A stretch of DNA of 64,000 nucleotides, taken from Crotophaga sulcirostris (lineage: Eukaryota; Chordata; Aves; Cuculiformes; Crotophagidae). The notes beneath the pieces are model-generated. The model searched no databases. It was not told the origin of the DNA and saw only the letters and a list, made by a program, of their open reading frames with translations. Positions 50,501 through 58,340 of this stretch are shown here, piece by piece. The position numbers and the translations under genes are program-made. The DNA lies in NCBI GenBank assembly GCA_013397455.1, contig VYZB01000171.1, positions 1,695,252-1,759,251 of the forward strand, in the 5' to 3' direction. Each line of letters starts with the position of its first letter. Positions within the stretch are counted from its first letter, which is position 1.

Positions 50501-53500
50501 TGTGAATTGCTAGGTCACTAAATCATAACTCTAAAGCAAGTCATCTCTTGAGCTTACAGATCATTCCACACCCACTTGTTTAAGTCTGCGTTTCTATGCA
50601 ATCCGAGGACAGCAAACCAGGAGTAATTCTGTATTTTCTACAACTCCTCTGCAACATCTATACTGTCACCTTTTAATTGAATTTGGGGAAAGTACTGGAA
50701 ATATAAACAGAGCTCTCTGCTGAGACAAGGAAAGCTACGGCCCTCCTGCTGGGCTAGATGACAGCCTGCCCACAGCGAAGAAGCAGGCTGAGGAGTACAG
50801 GGCTGCTTGTCAACCTGAGAGCCAGGCCATCTGCCAGTAGTCGGACAAGACAAGGAACGCCAACTGCATTTCAAGCGGTTATCTAGATTCTGTACTTCTT
50901 CACAGTCCAAATATGCATTCCTACCCTCAATCAGCCATCAACAGTCTCCCTCGGATGACAACACAAAGGGTGCATGTGGATCAAAGGGAGGTCTTTCCTA
51001 AGAGTAACCTAAGCCATTTACTTATCAAATTGACTATGGCACGTGAAAAAATCAGGACTTCTTGTTATTGGAGTTATTTAACCTTTCTGTAGCTCTTCCT
51101 TTTCTACCTCTCTCTCTTTTTCTGATTTCCTTTCCTGATCTTTCATACTCTCACTAGCAGCAGAGTTCACTTCCTCCCTTCCCTCTAAGGCAACTAGCAA
51201 CAGAAAATTTACCATCAAGTCTGGCAGGATAGAAAAGGTCAAAGCATTTCTCACATGAGACTCATGAAGACTCAAGGAGGTGTATTTCTAGGTTTGCACC
51301 TCTGCAGCTGCGCTGTTGCAAAATATGACTTTGCACATTTCTGAGGCTGTAGTAACAAGTTAGATTCATGTCCTCGACCACATGTACATCTGGTAACCTA
51401 ATGCACGTGCAGCACAGGAGCTACAGAATGGGTGGTCTAACACAACCAATCCAAAATTTAAAAGCTTTAAACTGGCTGCAGACAACTTACAATGCATACA
51501 TGGAAATAATCCTGAAAACTCTAAGGGGAAATCATCCAGAGGAAATCTGAGTTTCTAGGTCTCTTTTCTGCTGCCCTCCAGCTCCCCACATGAAGAATGT
51601 GAAGAAACATTCCCATGTCATTGCACATCTTTGAAGTGAGACTTGTGAATTACTCCAGGATTTTTCTAGAAAAGCATAAAAAAAAAAGAGCCAAGGAGGA
51701 AATTTATGCACCAGCTTACAGGTGGGTACGCTTCTCAGTTGTATTGAGGGGAACTGTCAAGAAATATTAAAGAAATTTAATATGGACACCGGCCTCATGA
51801 CCAAGCTCCCATCACATCTCTGGGATGAATACAAGCTCCACTGTGTTATGAATCAGTGCTTCCTCTCACACCTGAAATATATTCAGCTTTGCATGCTGTG
51901 CGCTAAGGCAGCTGGATGAGCGTCAAACTCATTCAGCAAGATTCATCTTTGCTATTTTTACTGCTTACAATTCTGAGCAGTAATCATAGCTTAGTCTGTC
52001 TGGCACAAGATAAATGCTACTCCCGCCTTGTTTTTACCTCATCTCCTCTATCACCTATTTGATAGCTTGACTTTTCAGAGCAATTTATGTTTTCAGCCGC
52101 TATTTAACACATTCTACACTAAGGTGTTTTACAGGTGTTTTTCCAACATTGTATGCTCAACCAAGAGAGCTCCACAGTTTTAAGTTATTTACGACATTCA
52201 TTCATTTCAACAAGCAACAAGGGTGCTTTTATTTCCTATGAAAGCTAACAAACCTCTCTGGAATTGCATATTAACTTTTGTAAAGGGAGTGATAACCAGT
52301 TTGAGGGCTTCAATTCACATCACTGCAAAACGAGTAGGAGAGGGCAGCCCAGCACAAACATCCACGCTACCTACAGGAGCAGACTATGAAAAAAGGATTC
52401 ATGGGCAATGCAATGCAGCTACCTGTCTTGTGGGAACTAACGATGCGAGAACTAACCATGTGGCAATGAAAACTTCCATTGCAGAGAATTTACACACAGA
52501 TTTCATACCCTGGAGACCAAATTAGAAACCTTGAATCCCATGAGAAAGGCGGATGGGACAGCACAGCACAAGGACACAGAACTGGCACAAGATATAGTTA
52601 ACTGTATGTTTTGTAAACACTTGCACTTCTCAGGAGAACTGCTGTTAGTTTACCTTACTCTGTTAATTAAGCTGTTAGTAGTGGCTTTAAATACTGTTGC
52701 TGCTTCAATAAAGAGGATTTCGGGATCATTCAGCTCGGAGTCGGTGCCTCATCCCCACATGTCTGCCTGTTGAGCGACTCTAAATCATTCCAAGTCTTAA
52801 GCTGAAATTGGACTCAAGAGCATTGGCTGAAAGCACCCCAATGCTGAGAGCCCTTGGTAAATGAAAGTCAGAGCGTGGCACTGAACCGCCACCCTGAACA
52901 TGCTTGTACCGCAAGAGCTGACAGTTCAGCACTCATGTACCAGTAACCAGGCTGGCCTGGTGCATACTGGTACAGGTAACCCCGACACACAGCTCAAGGC
53001 CAGGTTTAACCACTCACTACGTTCTGTACCTCGTGGCACAGAGGGAAGGAACCCCAGCACCGCCTCACTCTCCCAACCCAAGCACAGCCTCTGTACATTG
53101 TGTTTGCCAACACCACAATATTGCAAATAGAAATATTAGAGGAGAACAAGACCCACAGCTTGTTAACTCTATCATTCCACTGGATGCTGCTTGTGGAAAG
53201 AAAAGTAAAAAATGGCAAATACGCTCTTAGGGATGTTCTTTTCAAGTCCTGACTGAACAGTACGCTTTCTGGCTTCCTGATCTGTTAGACTTATAGATGT
53301 CTGAGCTCAGGCATGCTTCCTCCTTCTAGATACCATGCGTTACATTTATTATGTGCATGTTGGTCTGCTTGTTAGCTGTATCCTTGTGGCCGTGCTCTTT
53401 TGCCCTCTGTGCTGCTGCGACTGAGAATTTTACACTGCTTGGAGTAAGGCTTTGCTGCCGTTTTCTCAAGACCACGGGCTCCTAGGGCTGTACTACAGCT

Positions 53501-53947
53501 CTTCTGGAGAACACCTCACCCGGCTGCACGGCAGTGATTTAGCGAGAAAAAGCGCTGCGAGAGCCGAGAACCACGCTTAGCGATTCCGGGGTTGGCCCGG
53601 TGGAACGGGGCAGGGGGAAGCGTGGAGGCGCCGTTACTGTGGAAGCCGCCCGCCCGTCATCCCCGTTCCCGCGGGGAGGGCGCAGCCGCTCCCAGCGCGC
53701 CCGGGAGCGCTTCCAGGCGGCGGCGAGGGGCGGCGGGCCCGGGCAGAGGGAGGCCCGGTAGCGGCCCTGCCCGCGCGCGGCCCCGGCTCGCGGGCAACAG
53801 AACGGCCGCCAGCCCCAGCCCGGCCCTGCGTGCCGGCCCCGGCCCCGGCCCGGCCCGGCCGCCCCTCGGGGCCGCGACGGGGAAGGAGAAGAAGGGAGAG
53901 GGGAAGGGAGGGCGCACCTTAATGATCCTGCGGGGCAGCCCGGCCAT
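35530..53947 (-). CDS. UBE2N: Ubiquitin-conjugating enzyme E2 N (Ubc13), four coding exons
   Basis: Seen on the minus strand: exons 53947-53918, 36841-36595, 36407-36267 and 35570-35530 join in frame (30, 247, 141 and 41 nt) to give 152 aa and a TAA stop. All introns are GT-AG. The product has the HPN motif (H77-P78-N79), the active-site cysteine C87 in GRICLDIL, the S96-P97-A98 loop that contacts RING and U-box ligases, and E55 and F57 at the known surface for its UEV partner (UBE2V1 or UBE2V2/Mms2). Known: UBE2N with a UEV builds Lys63-linked ubiquitin chains used in NF-kappaB signalling (TRAF6 and related ligases) and in PCNA-dependent DNA damage tolerance; it acts in cytosol and nucleus. 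The product matches the mammalian protein at every residue as I recall it, so purifying selection is extreme. The start is the ATG in [10 protein letters not shown] inside a CpG island. Confidence 0.98.
35571..36266 (-). other. UBE2N: UBE2N intron 3
   Basis: A 696-bp intron that carries a short CR1 tail (35678-35750) in the same orientation as the gene. Confidence 0.8.
35678..35750 (-). mobile_element. CR1 LINE 3' tail (short)
   Basis: TAGAATCATAGAATGACC, then GATCATCGAGTCCAACCCTG: the terminal ~70 bp of a CR1, in UBE2N intron 3 and sense to the gene. Confidence 0.8.
36267..36407 (-). CDS. UBE2N: UBE2N coding exon 3
   Basis: It encodes D93 (split codon) to T139, [20 protein letters not shown] and onward, including the SPA loop and the long helix. 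It enters and leaves in phase 1, with acceptor CTCTTCAG and donor ACAG|GTGATG. The intron before it is only 187 bp. Confidence 0.97.
36595..36841 (-). CDS. UBE2N: UBE2N coding exon 2 (UBC core, active-site Cys87)
   Basis: It encodes residues 11-92 plus one base. The acceptor is TTCTTCTAG and the donor is AAAG|GTAAGT. It holds the UBC beta-sheet ([16 protein letters not shown]), the HPN motif and catalytic C87. The coding start is GAA (E11) immediately after the AG; the in-frame LLAEPV codons further on are internal, not a start. Confidence 0.97.
37316..37755 (+). mobile_element. CR1 LINE 3' fragment
   Basis: It covers the last part of ORF2 (GGGTCTAGAGAAGGGCCAC through GGGAAGCTGTGGATGACC) and the GGTTGGAACTGGATGATC terminus. 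It is antisense to UBE2N and can pair with the inverted copy at 42945-43295. Confidence 0.9.
39098..39332 (+). mobile_element. CR1 LINE 3' fragment
   Basis: ATTAGGAAGAAATTTTTTAC through CCCAGGGAAGCTGTGGATCC and a terminal CATTCTATGATTCTA tail. It is 5'-truncated and antisense to UBE2N. Confidence 0.9.
42945..43295 (-). mobile_element. CR1 LINE 3' fragment
   Basis: It opens with the inverted tail AGAATCATAGAATGGTTTGG and runs through the antisense ORF2 end to CCTTCAGCTACTGGAAAGCT. It is better preserved than its neighbours and sense to UBE2N. Confidence 0.9.
45240..45822 (+). mobile_element. ERVL-like endogenous retrovirus LTR region
   Basis: The 3' half has a layout I recognise from avian ERVL LTRs: TTGGCAATAAATTAATTA, AGTCTGTTTTG, then CCCTGTCCTTATCTCAATCC and CCCCCTGCCTGGCTGAGG, ending near TCAGCCCACTATA. 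The AATAAA is at 45641-45646. The 5' part (GGTGCTTCAGACACTGGAGC) resembles sequence next to or within that LTR. No retroviral gene frame is intact. Family naming is from memory; boundaries are approximate. Confidence 0.65.
48008..48070 (+). repeat. A-rich low-complexity run
   Basis: About 60 bases of A with scattered C (AAACAAACAAAAAACC type) inside UBE2N intron 1. No retrocopy body is recognised next to it. Confidence 0.7.
52540..52765 (+). mobile_element. Probable LTR end (unassigned family)
   Basis: A TATA-like TTTAAATA (52686-52693), AATAAAG (52707-52713), then TTTCGGGATCATTCAGCTCG and GAGTCGGTGCCTCATCC form the R-U5 pattern of avian retroviral LTRs. The upstream limit is unclear. It lies about 1.2 kb inside intron 1 from UBE2N exon 1 and is antisense to the gene. 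I see no coding part. Confidence 0.5.
53918..53947 (-). CDS. UBE2N: UBE2N coding exon 1 (10 codons)
   Basis: It encodes [10 protein letters not shown] and ends AAG|GTGCGC (donor at 53917-53916), phase 0. It lies inside a CpG island. The N-terminal basic helix it starts (R6, R7, K10) is part of the surface that meets E1 and RING partners in the family. The 17-kb first intron follows. Confidence 0.96.
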
Positions 53948-53996
53948 CTTGTCTCGTCGCGGTGCAACCTCGCCTCCGCCCGCCGCGCGCGCACCG

Positions 53997-54027
53997 CCGG
54001 AAGTAGCCCCCGCGCCGCGCTTCCGGT
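53997..54027. promoter_or_regulatory. UBE2N: Pair of opposed ETS/GABP-type sites
   Basis: CCGGAAGT on the plus strand (53997-54004) and ACCGGAAG on the minus strand (54027-54020), 15 bp apart and 50-80 bp upstream of the start codon. GABPA-type sites at this distance are typical of housekeeping promoters. Confidence 0.55.
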
Positions 54028-54053
54028 GGCCTCGCCCTGGAGCGGGGGCTGCC

Positions 54054-54067
54054 GGGAAATGTAGTCC
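54054..54067 (+). promoter_or_regulatory. UBE2N: ZNF143/THAP11 (ACTACAAYTCCC-type) site
   Basis: GGGAAATGTAGTCC is the reverse complement of the ACTACAATTCCC core with one mismatch. It sits at the upstream edge of the CpG island, a common place for this motif in vertebrate housekeeping promoters. Confidence 0.6.
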
Positions 54068-54490
54068 CTGCCCCCCACCGGCTGCCTTTAATACAAGAAG
54101 CAGTTACCATTACAAAAAGTGGAATATTTTTGTTTAACTGAAGTCGAGTTAAGTTCCATCTAAAGTAACTGTATGTTTTTTTTAAATTTAGGCAGAATGT
54201 CCCTCTGATAGGGTGTTTTCTTGATACCATGTTTTTTTCAAGTAGTGTTTTTCCAGTCACTGTTCAGAGAGAAATGATAACGTCTTGTGCTAAATATGGT
54301 CTGTGCTGAACAGATGTGTCTTCATCTAGAATCACCTCTGTTTGCAGTCTTTCCCTGCCTAAAATGCATGGTCAGACAGAGGTGGCTCCAAAGATCCAAT
54401 TAGCAGAGGTTTGGCTGTTGTGAAGTTTCTGGAAAAAAGTACACATCTGCATGTAAGTGGGAAATATACTTTGTCCCCAGCTCTTGTCTT

Positions 54491-54600
54491 GTTGCGCCTG
54501 ATCGATGGAAATCATTCCCTCACGCGCCCAGCGCTGAAATAAAGGATGCTGCTTTCTGAAACTCCAGAATGAGCCTCAGTTTGTTTGCCAGCATTGTAAG
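54491..54600 (+). mobile_element. LTR end fragment (R-U5 like), copy B
   Basis: Counterpart of 538-656 in the opposite orientation. On the plus strand it has the GCGCCCAGCGCTG block, then AATAAA at 54538-54543, then GCTGCTTTCTGAAACTCCAG and a TTTGTTTGCC end. Canonical poly(A) signal placement supports an LTR R-U5 reading. It lies about 420 bp upstream of the UBE2N CpG island. It is a fragment without coding sequence. Confidence 0.55.
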
Positions 54601-54841
54601 GGATGCAGGGGGAACTCTGTGAGGTGGCAGGAGGGCCAGGCCATCCTCCCACACCGCCTGAGGCCACGCCATCCCAGCCACAGGTGATGGGAACAGCGGG
54701 ACCAGTGCGCCACCTCTTCTCATGGGCCTGTGGGTTATGCCAGCCGCACGTGGGGATCAATGGCTCTACCAGTGGTCTGGGTGAAGGGGTTGAGTGCACC
54801 CTCAGTCACTTTACAATGACACTAATTTGGGCAAAAGTGTC

Positions 54842-54971
54842 ATAGAACCACTTGGTTGGAAAAGACTTTTGAGATCATGGAGTCAAACCATATCAGTCCA
54901 CTACTGAACCATAACTGAACACTGGGCCCAAAACTGAACACTGCATTCGAGGTGTGGCATCAATCTGCTTG
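54842..54971 (-). mobile_element. CR1 LINE fragment (two antisense pieces)
   Basis: TCATAGAACCACTTGGTTGG with GAGATCATGGAGTCAAACC is the inverted CR1 tail. It is followed directly by GGGCCCAAAACTGAACACTG, antisense to a more 5' part of CR1, so an internal deletion separates them. Confidence 0.75.
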
Positions 54972-55545
54972 AGGGTAGGGAGGCTGTACAGAGATATCTA
55001 GACAGGCTGGATCAATGGGCTACAACCAACAGGATGAGATTCAACAAGGCCAAGTGCTGAGTCCTGCACATGGGACACAACAACCCCGTGCAGGGCTACA
55101 GGGTTGGGGAAGAGTGGCTGGAAAGCTGCCTGGATGAGAAGGACCTGGCAATGCTGGTTGACAGCCAGATGAACATGAGCCAGCAGTGTGCTCAAGTGGC
55201 CAAGGCCAAGTGCCAAGGCCAACAGCATCCTGGCCTGTAACAGAAATAGTGTGGCCAGCAGGACCAGGGAAGTCATCCTTCTCCTGTGCTCAGCATTGGT
55301 GAGGCCGCACCTCAAATACTGTGTTCAGTTTTGGGCCCCTCACTAGAAGAAGGGTATTGAGGCACTGGAGCATGTGCAGAGAAAGGCAATGGAGCTGGTG
55401 AAGGGTCTGGAGAACAAATCTTATGTCGATTGGCTGAGGGAACTGGGGTTGTTTAGCCTAGAGTAAAGGAGGCTGAGGGGAGACTTTACCACTCGTCTAC
55501 AACTACCTGAAAGGGGGTTGTAGCAAGGTAAGTGTGAACCTCCTT
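54972..55545 (+). mobile_element. CR1 LINE ORF2 fragment without tail
   Basis: It runs from GAGGGTAGGGAGGCTGTACA through GTGAGGCCGCACCTCAAATA to CTACCTGAAAGGGGGTTGTA, the CR1 ORF2 3' region, but lacks the terminal ATTCTATG tail. It abuts an inverted CR1 piece on its left. It carries stops and is not coding. Confidence 0.85.
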
Positions 55546-57824
55546 TTTTGGCAGAAAGAGATACTGTAGTTGTTAGAATAATTATCACACCAGCATCCTA
55601 GGACACTGCTATAGCTGCACAGGGATAGTGACATCTACCACTGTGCATCATGATTGTTGGAAAATAAAAGCACAGAAAAATGAAGCGGTCTGCCACAGGT
55701 TGCCAAGCAGTCTAGTAGGTGTTTTCTCCTAGTTTGCAAACAGAACTTCTATATGATTTACATAATTTCTATACGCTTGTTAAAATGGAAAGCTCTCTGA
55801 CACTGGCAAATCTGGAGTGTATAATTGCTGAAACACTCCTATCAGATACTGAAATCAGGTTCTATATTCTAAAACTTAAGCATTTATGTTCTTACACAAT
55901 GGTTACGATAACAGAAAAGGCGTGTCAGAAGAGTGGTGTGCCTTCTTCCATCACCCTCCCTAAAGTACTTCCCAAAAACATACCTTGTTTTTCTTCTCTA
56001 TCCTTCTCACTAAGTCACTGGCATAGGAGGAAACTAACAAGTACAGAGCTCTTCTACACTATTTGATATCCCCAGATGTTGAAGACACCAGTAATTCCAA
56101 ACTTCATGTCCAATCATGAAATCTCTGTGAACTCTCGTGTACTCCCTCAGGCCTTTAAGCACTCAATTCTTCTCTCAACTTTCTGGATATTACTTTCTCT
56201 GAAGTCAGTTAAATCGCCAATGAAGTGACCCACACTGAGAGAACTGCATGAAAACACGTTTTCAAAATTGGGGTTTAAAGCATTCATCAATAACACCTCC
56301 TCATTCCGCAGTGGAGGCAGTGAGTTCATTTGCATACATTACCATGTGAAATGGCCACGTTTTGATGTCCTTCAGCAAAATCTTGTCTTGCTAATTACAC
56401 ACAGAACTATTCTTTAGTGTTGGATTTTTCTTTTTACTTAATTATTAGAAATTGTTTCTATTGCTAAACATGACCAAGTAAATACTTTTGTGTCCTCGGC
56501 AACATCACAGGACTTACCATCTAACCTAGAAAGGTGAAATGCTGATCTCTAGGGAAAAAAACAGTTATAAGGTGGAGAAAAATCCTTCTGAGAGAATGTG
56601 TTTGTCAGTTGCATGTTAGCCTGGTTTTTTTTTTCTAGCTGCACAGATATTGAAGTATCTACAGCAAGTCTGGTGCCATAGAATAAACAATTACAATTTG
56701 GGCTGCTAGGGCTCTCCTAAGGATGGACAGTGTCTTGTTTGATTTTGGTGGAGCAGTCTCAGTGATTTACTCATTGGTTGCTTTTGGGTGTGGTTTCTTT
56801 TCAGATAGGTGAGATCACACACAGAGATGTGAAACCTCTTCCAAATGACTACAGCCCAGCTTTCCGCCCCGCTGCAGGAGGGCAGAAATGAAAGTACAGA
56901 ATTCAAGATGGTTTTTGTAGGGGCAAATCTAAACCTCAGGTCTGGTCTCATACAGGGGGTTTAGAACCCACGTGGTACTAAAACTGCTCCTGAGGACTCC
57001 TTGTTTGATTGGAAGAATTTTGAGTCTGTATTCAGTGCCTGTTTCCAGAATTTAGATCTTCACAAAGAAAAGCTTATTTTGCAGTAAATTTTACAAGGTA
57101 TAAATACAGTGATGCCTTTTCAAATCATCTGTCACTTAAGAAAGAAGTTGGCATAAATGAATTAATAACGTCTAATGATGACCACAATGCAGTGCTGACC
57201 TGCAAATAAATAGCTGCTTGCCACTGAGCAGCACAGGGCAGAGAATCTAATAGATTTTGAGGAATGGGCTTACAGTGAACTTTGCTTACGGAATCAGAAG
57301 AAAACAATCAGGACAGAAGGCTAGTGAAAAGAGGAAATTAGCATTCATATAAACAGGAAATGATAAATAACTGAAAATGTTTGTAAGTATGTTGCTATGA
57401 CACTTGGTAACAATTAGAAGCCTTCATTTTGAGTTAGTAGGTAGACTGCTGTATGTAGAAGGAATGCAATTATTTAGGTTATTTTTTTAAGTCGTTCTCT
57501 CCATGTTGTGTAAATTTCACATAATCCAATAGGCAGTTTAGGGACCAAGACCAGAAATCGTCCCTAAACAAATTGACCCCTTTTCACCCTTCTGTCCTGT
57601 GCCAGTAACCCTTGTGTACACTTGCCAGCAGCTAAGAAATATAAAAATACAGCTGGAAAGGTGAAGCAATTCCTGTGAAGGATAGCGATTTCTTGTGAAC
57701 TTTATAAATGTAGGAAGACAAAAGAAAATAAAATGTTGTTGTTAATCCCACTAGGAGAAAGACTAAGAATCTTCACTGGGCCTTAACCTCAAGACAAACA
57801 TAATTGGAAACCAACGTATTTTCA

Positions 57825-58262
57825 TAGAATCATAGAATCATGGAATCACCTTGTTGGAAAAGACCTTTGAGATCATAGAGTCCAATCACACCTGTTCACT
57901 TACTAAACCATATCCCTGAGAAACTCATCTACCCATCTTTTAAACACCTCCAGGGATGGTGACTCAACCACCTCCCTGGGAAGCCTGTTCCAGTGCTTAA
58001 CCACCCTTTCAGTGAAGAAATTTTTCCTAATGTCAAGTCTGAACCTCCTCTGGCGCAACTTGTGGCCATTTCCGCTCATCCTATCACCTGACACCTGGGA
58101 GAAGAGACCAACACTCACCTTGCTACAACCTCCTTTCAGGTAGTTGTAAACAGTGATGAGGTCTCCCCTCCGCCTCCTCTTCTCTAAGCAAAACAATCCC
58201 AGTTCCCTCAGCTGCTCCTTGTAAGACTTGTTCTCCAGCCCCTTCACCACCCTCATTGCCCT
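57825..58262 (-). mobile_element. CR1 LINE 3' fragment with readable ORF2 C-terminus
   Basis: The inverted tail (CATAGAATCATAGAATCATG) is followed by the antisense ORF2 end. The minus strand still reads an open 117-codon stretch (58256-57903) with the CR1 C-terminal motif [20 protein letters not shown]. It is cut off at its 5' end next to a T-rich run, so it is a relic and not a gene. It appears to be the youngest CR1 in the window. Confidence 0.9.
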
Positions 58263-58340
58263 TCTTTTTTTTTTTTCTTCCAGAATTAGTTCTTTTTCTT
58301 TGTATCTGCCTTCTCCTGCTCTTTTTTTTTTTCTTTTACC
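58258..58340 (+). repeat. Polypyrimidine low-complexity tract
   Basis: Two long T-rich runs (58262-58282 and about 58319-58338) in a pyrimidine-rich strand, directly at the 5' break of the CR1 at 57825-58262. Confidence 0.7.

Larger units (their letters stand above)
36842..53917 (-). other. UBE2N: UBE2N intron 1 (17 kb)
   Basis: It lies between the 10-codon first exon and the UBC core exon. It holds CR1 fragments at 37316-37755 and 39098-39332 (both antisense to the gene) and 42945-43295 (sense), an ERVL-like LTR region at 45240-45822, and an LTR-like end at about 52540-52765. The remainder is AT-rich unique sequence with A-rich runs near 42080-42260 and 48008-48070. No embedded gene is recognised. 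Confidence 0.8.
53540..54075 (-). promoter_or_regulatory. UBE2N: CpG-island promoter of UBE2N
   Basis: A dense CpG, GC-rich block covering the start of intron 1, exon 1 and the upstream flank. Upstream of the ATG (53947) are two ETS-type sites, CCGGAAGT at 53997-54004 (plus) and ACCGGAAG at 54027-54020 (minus), and a ZNF143/THAP11-like site at 54054-54067. No TATA box is seen. This fits a constitutive, dispersed-start promoter. The transcription start probably lies between about 53960 and 54050. Confidence 0.85.

Noticed and set aside
53539..54137. Long open frames on both strands over the UBE2N CpG island
   Set aside because: They are GC-bias shadows of the promoter and exon 1. Only the 10 codons at 53918-53947 belong to a gene.
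57903..58256. 117-codon minus-strand frame as a gene
   Set aside because: It is the C-terminal end of a CR1 LINE reverse-transcriptase ORF in a 5'-truncated copy.
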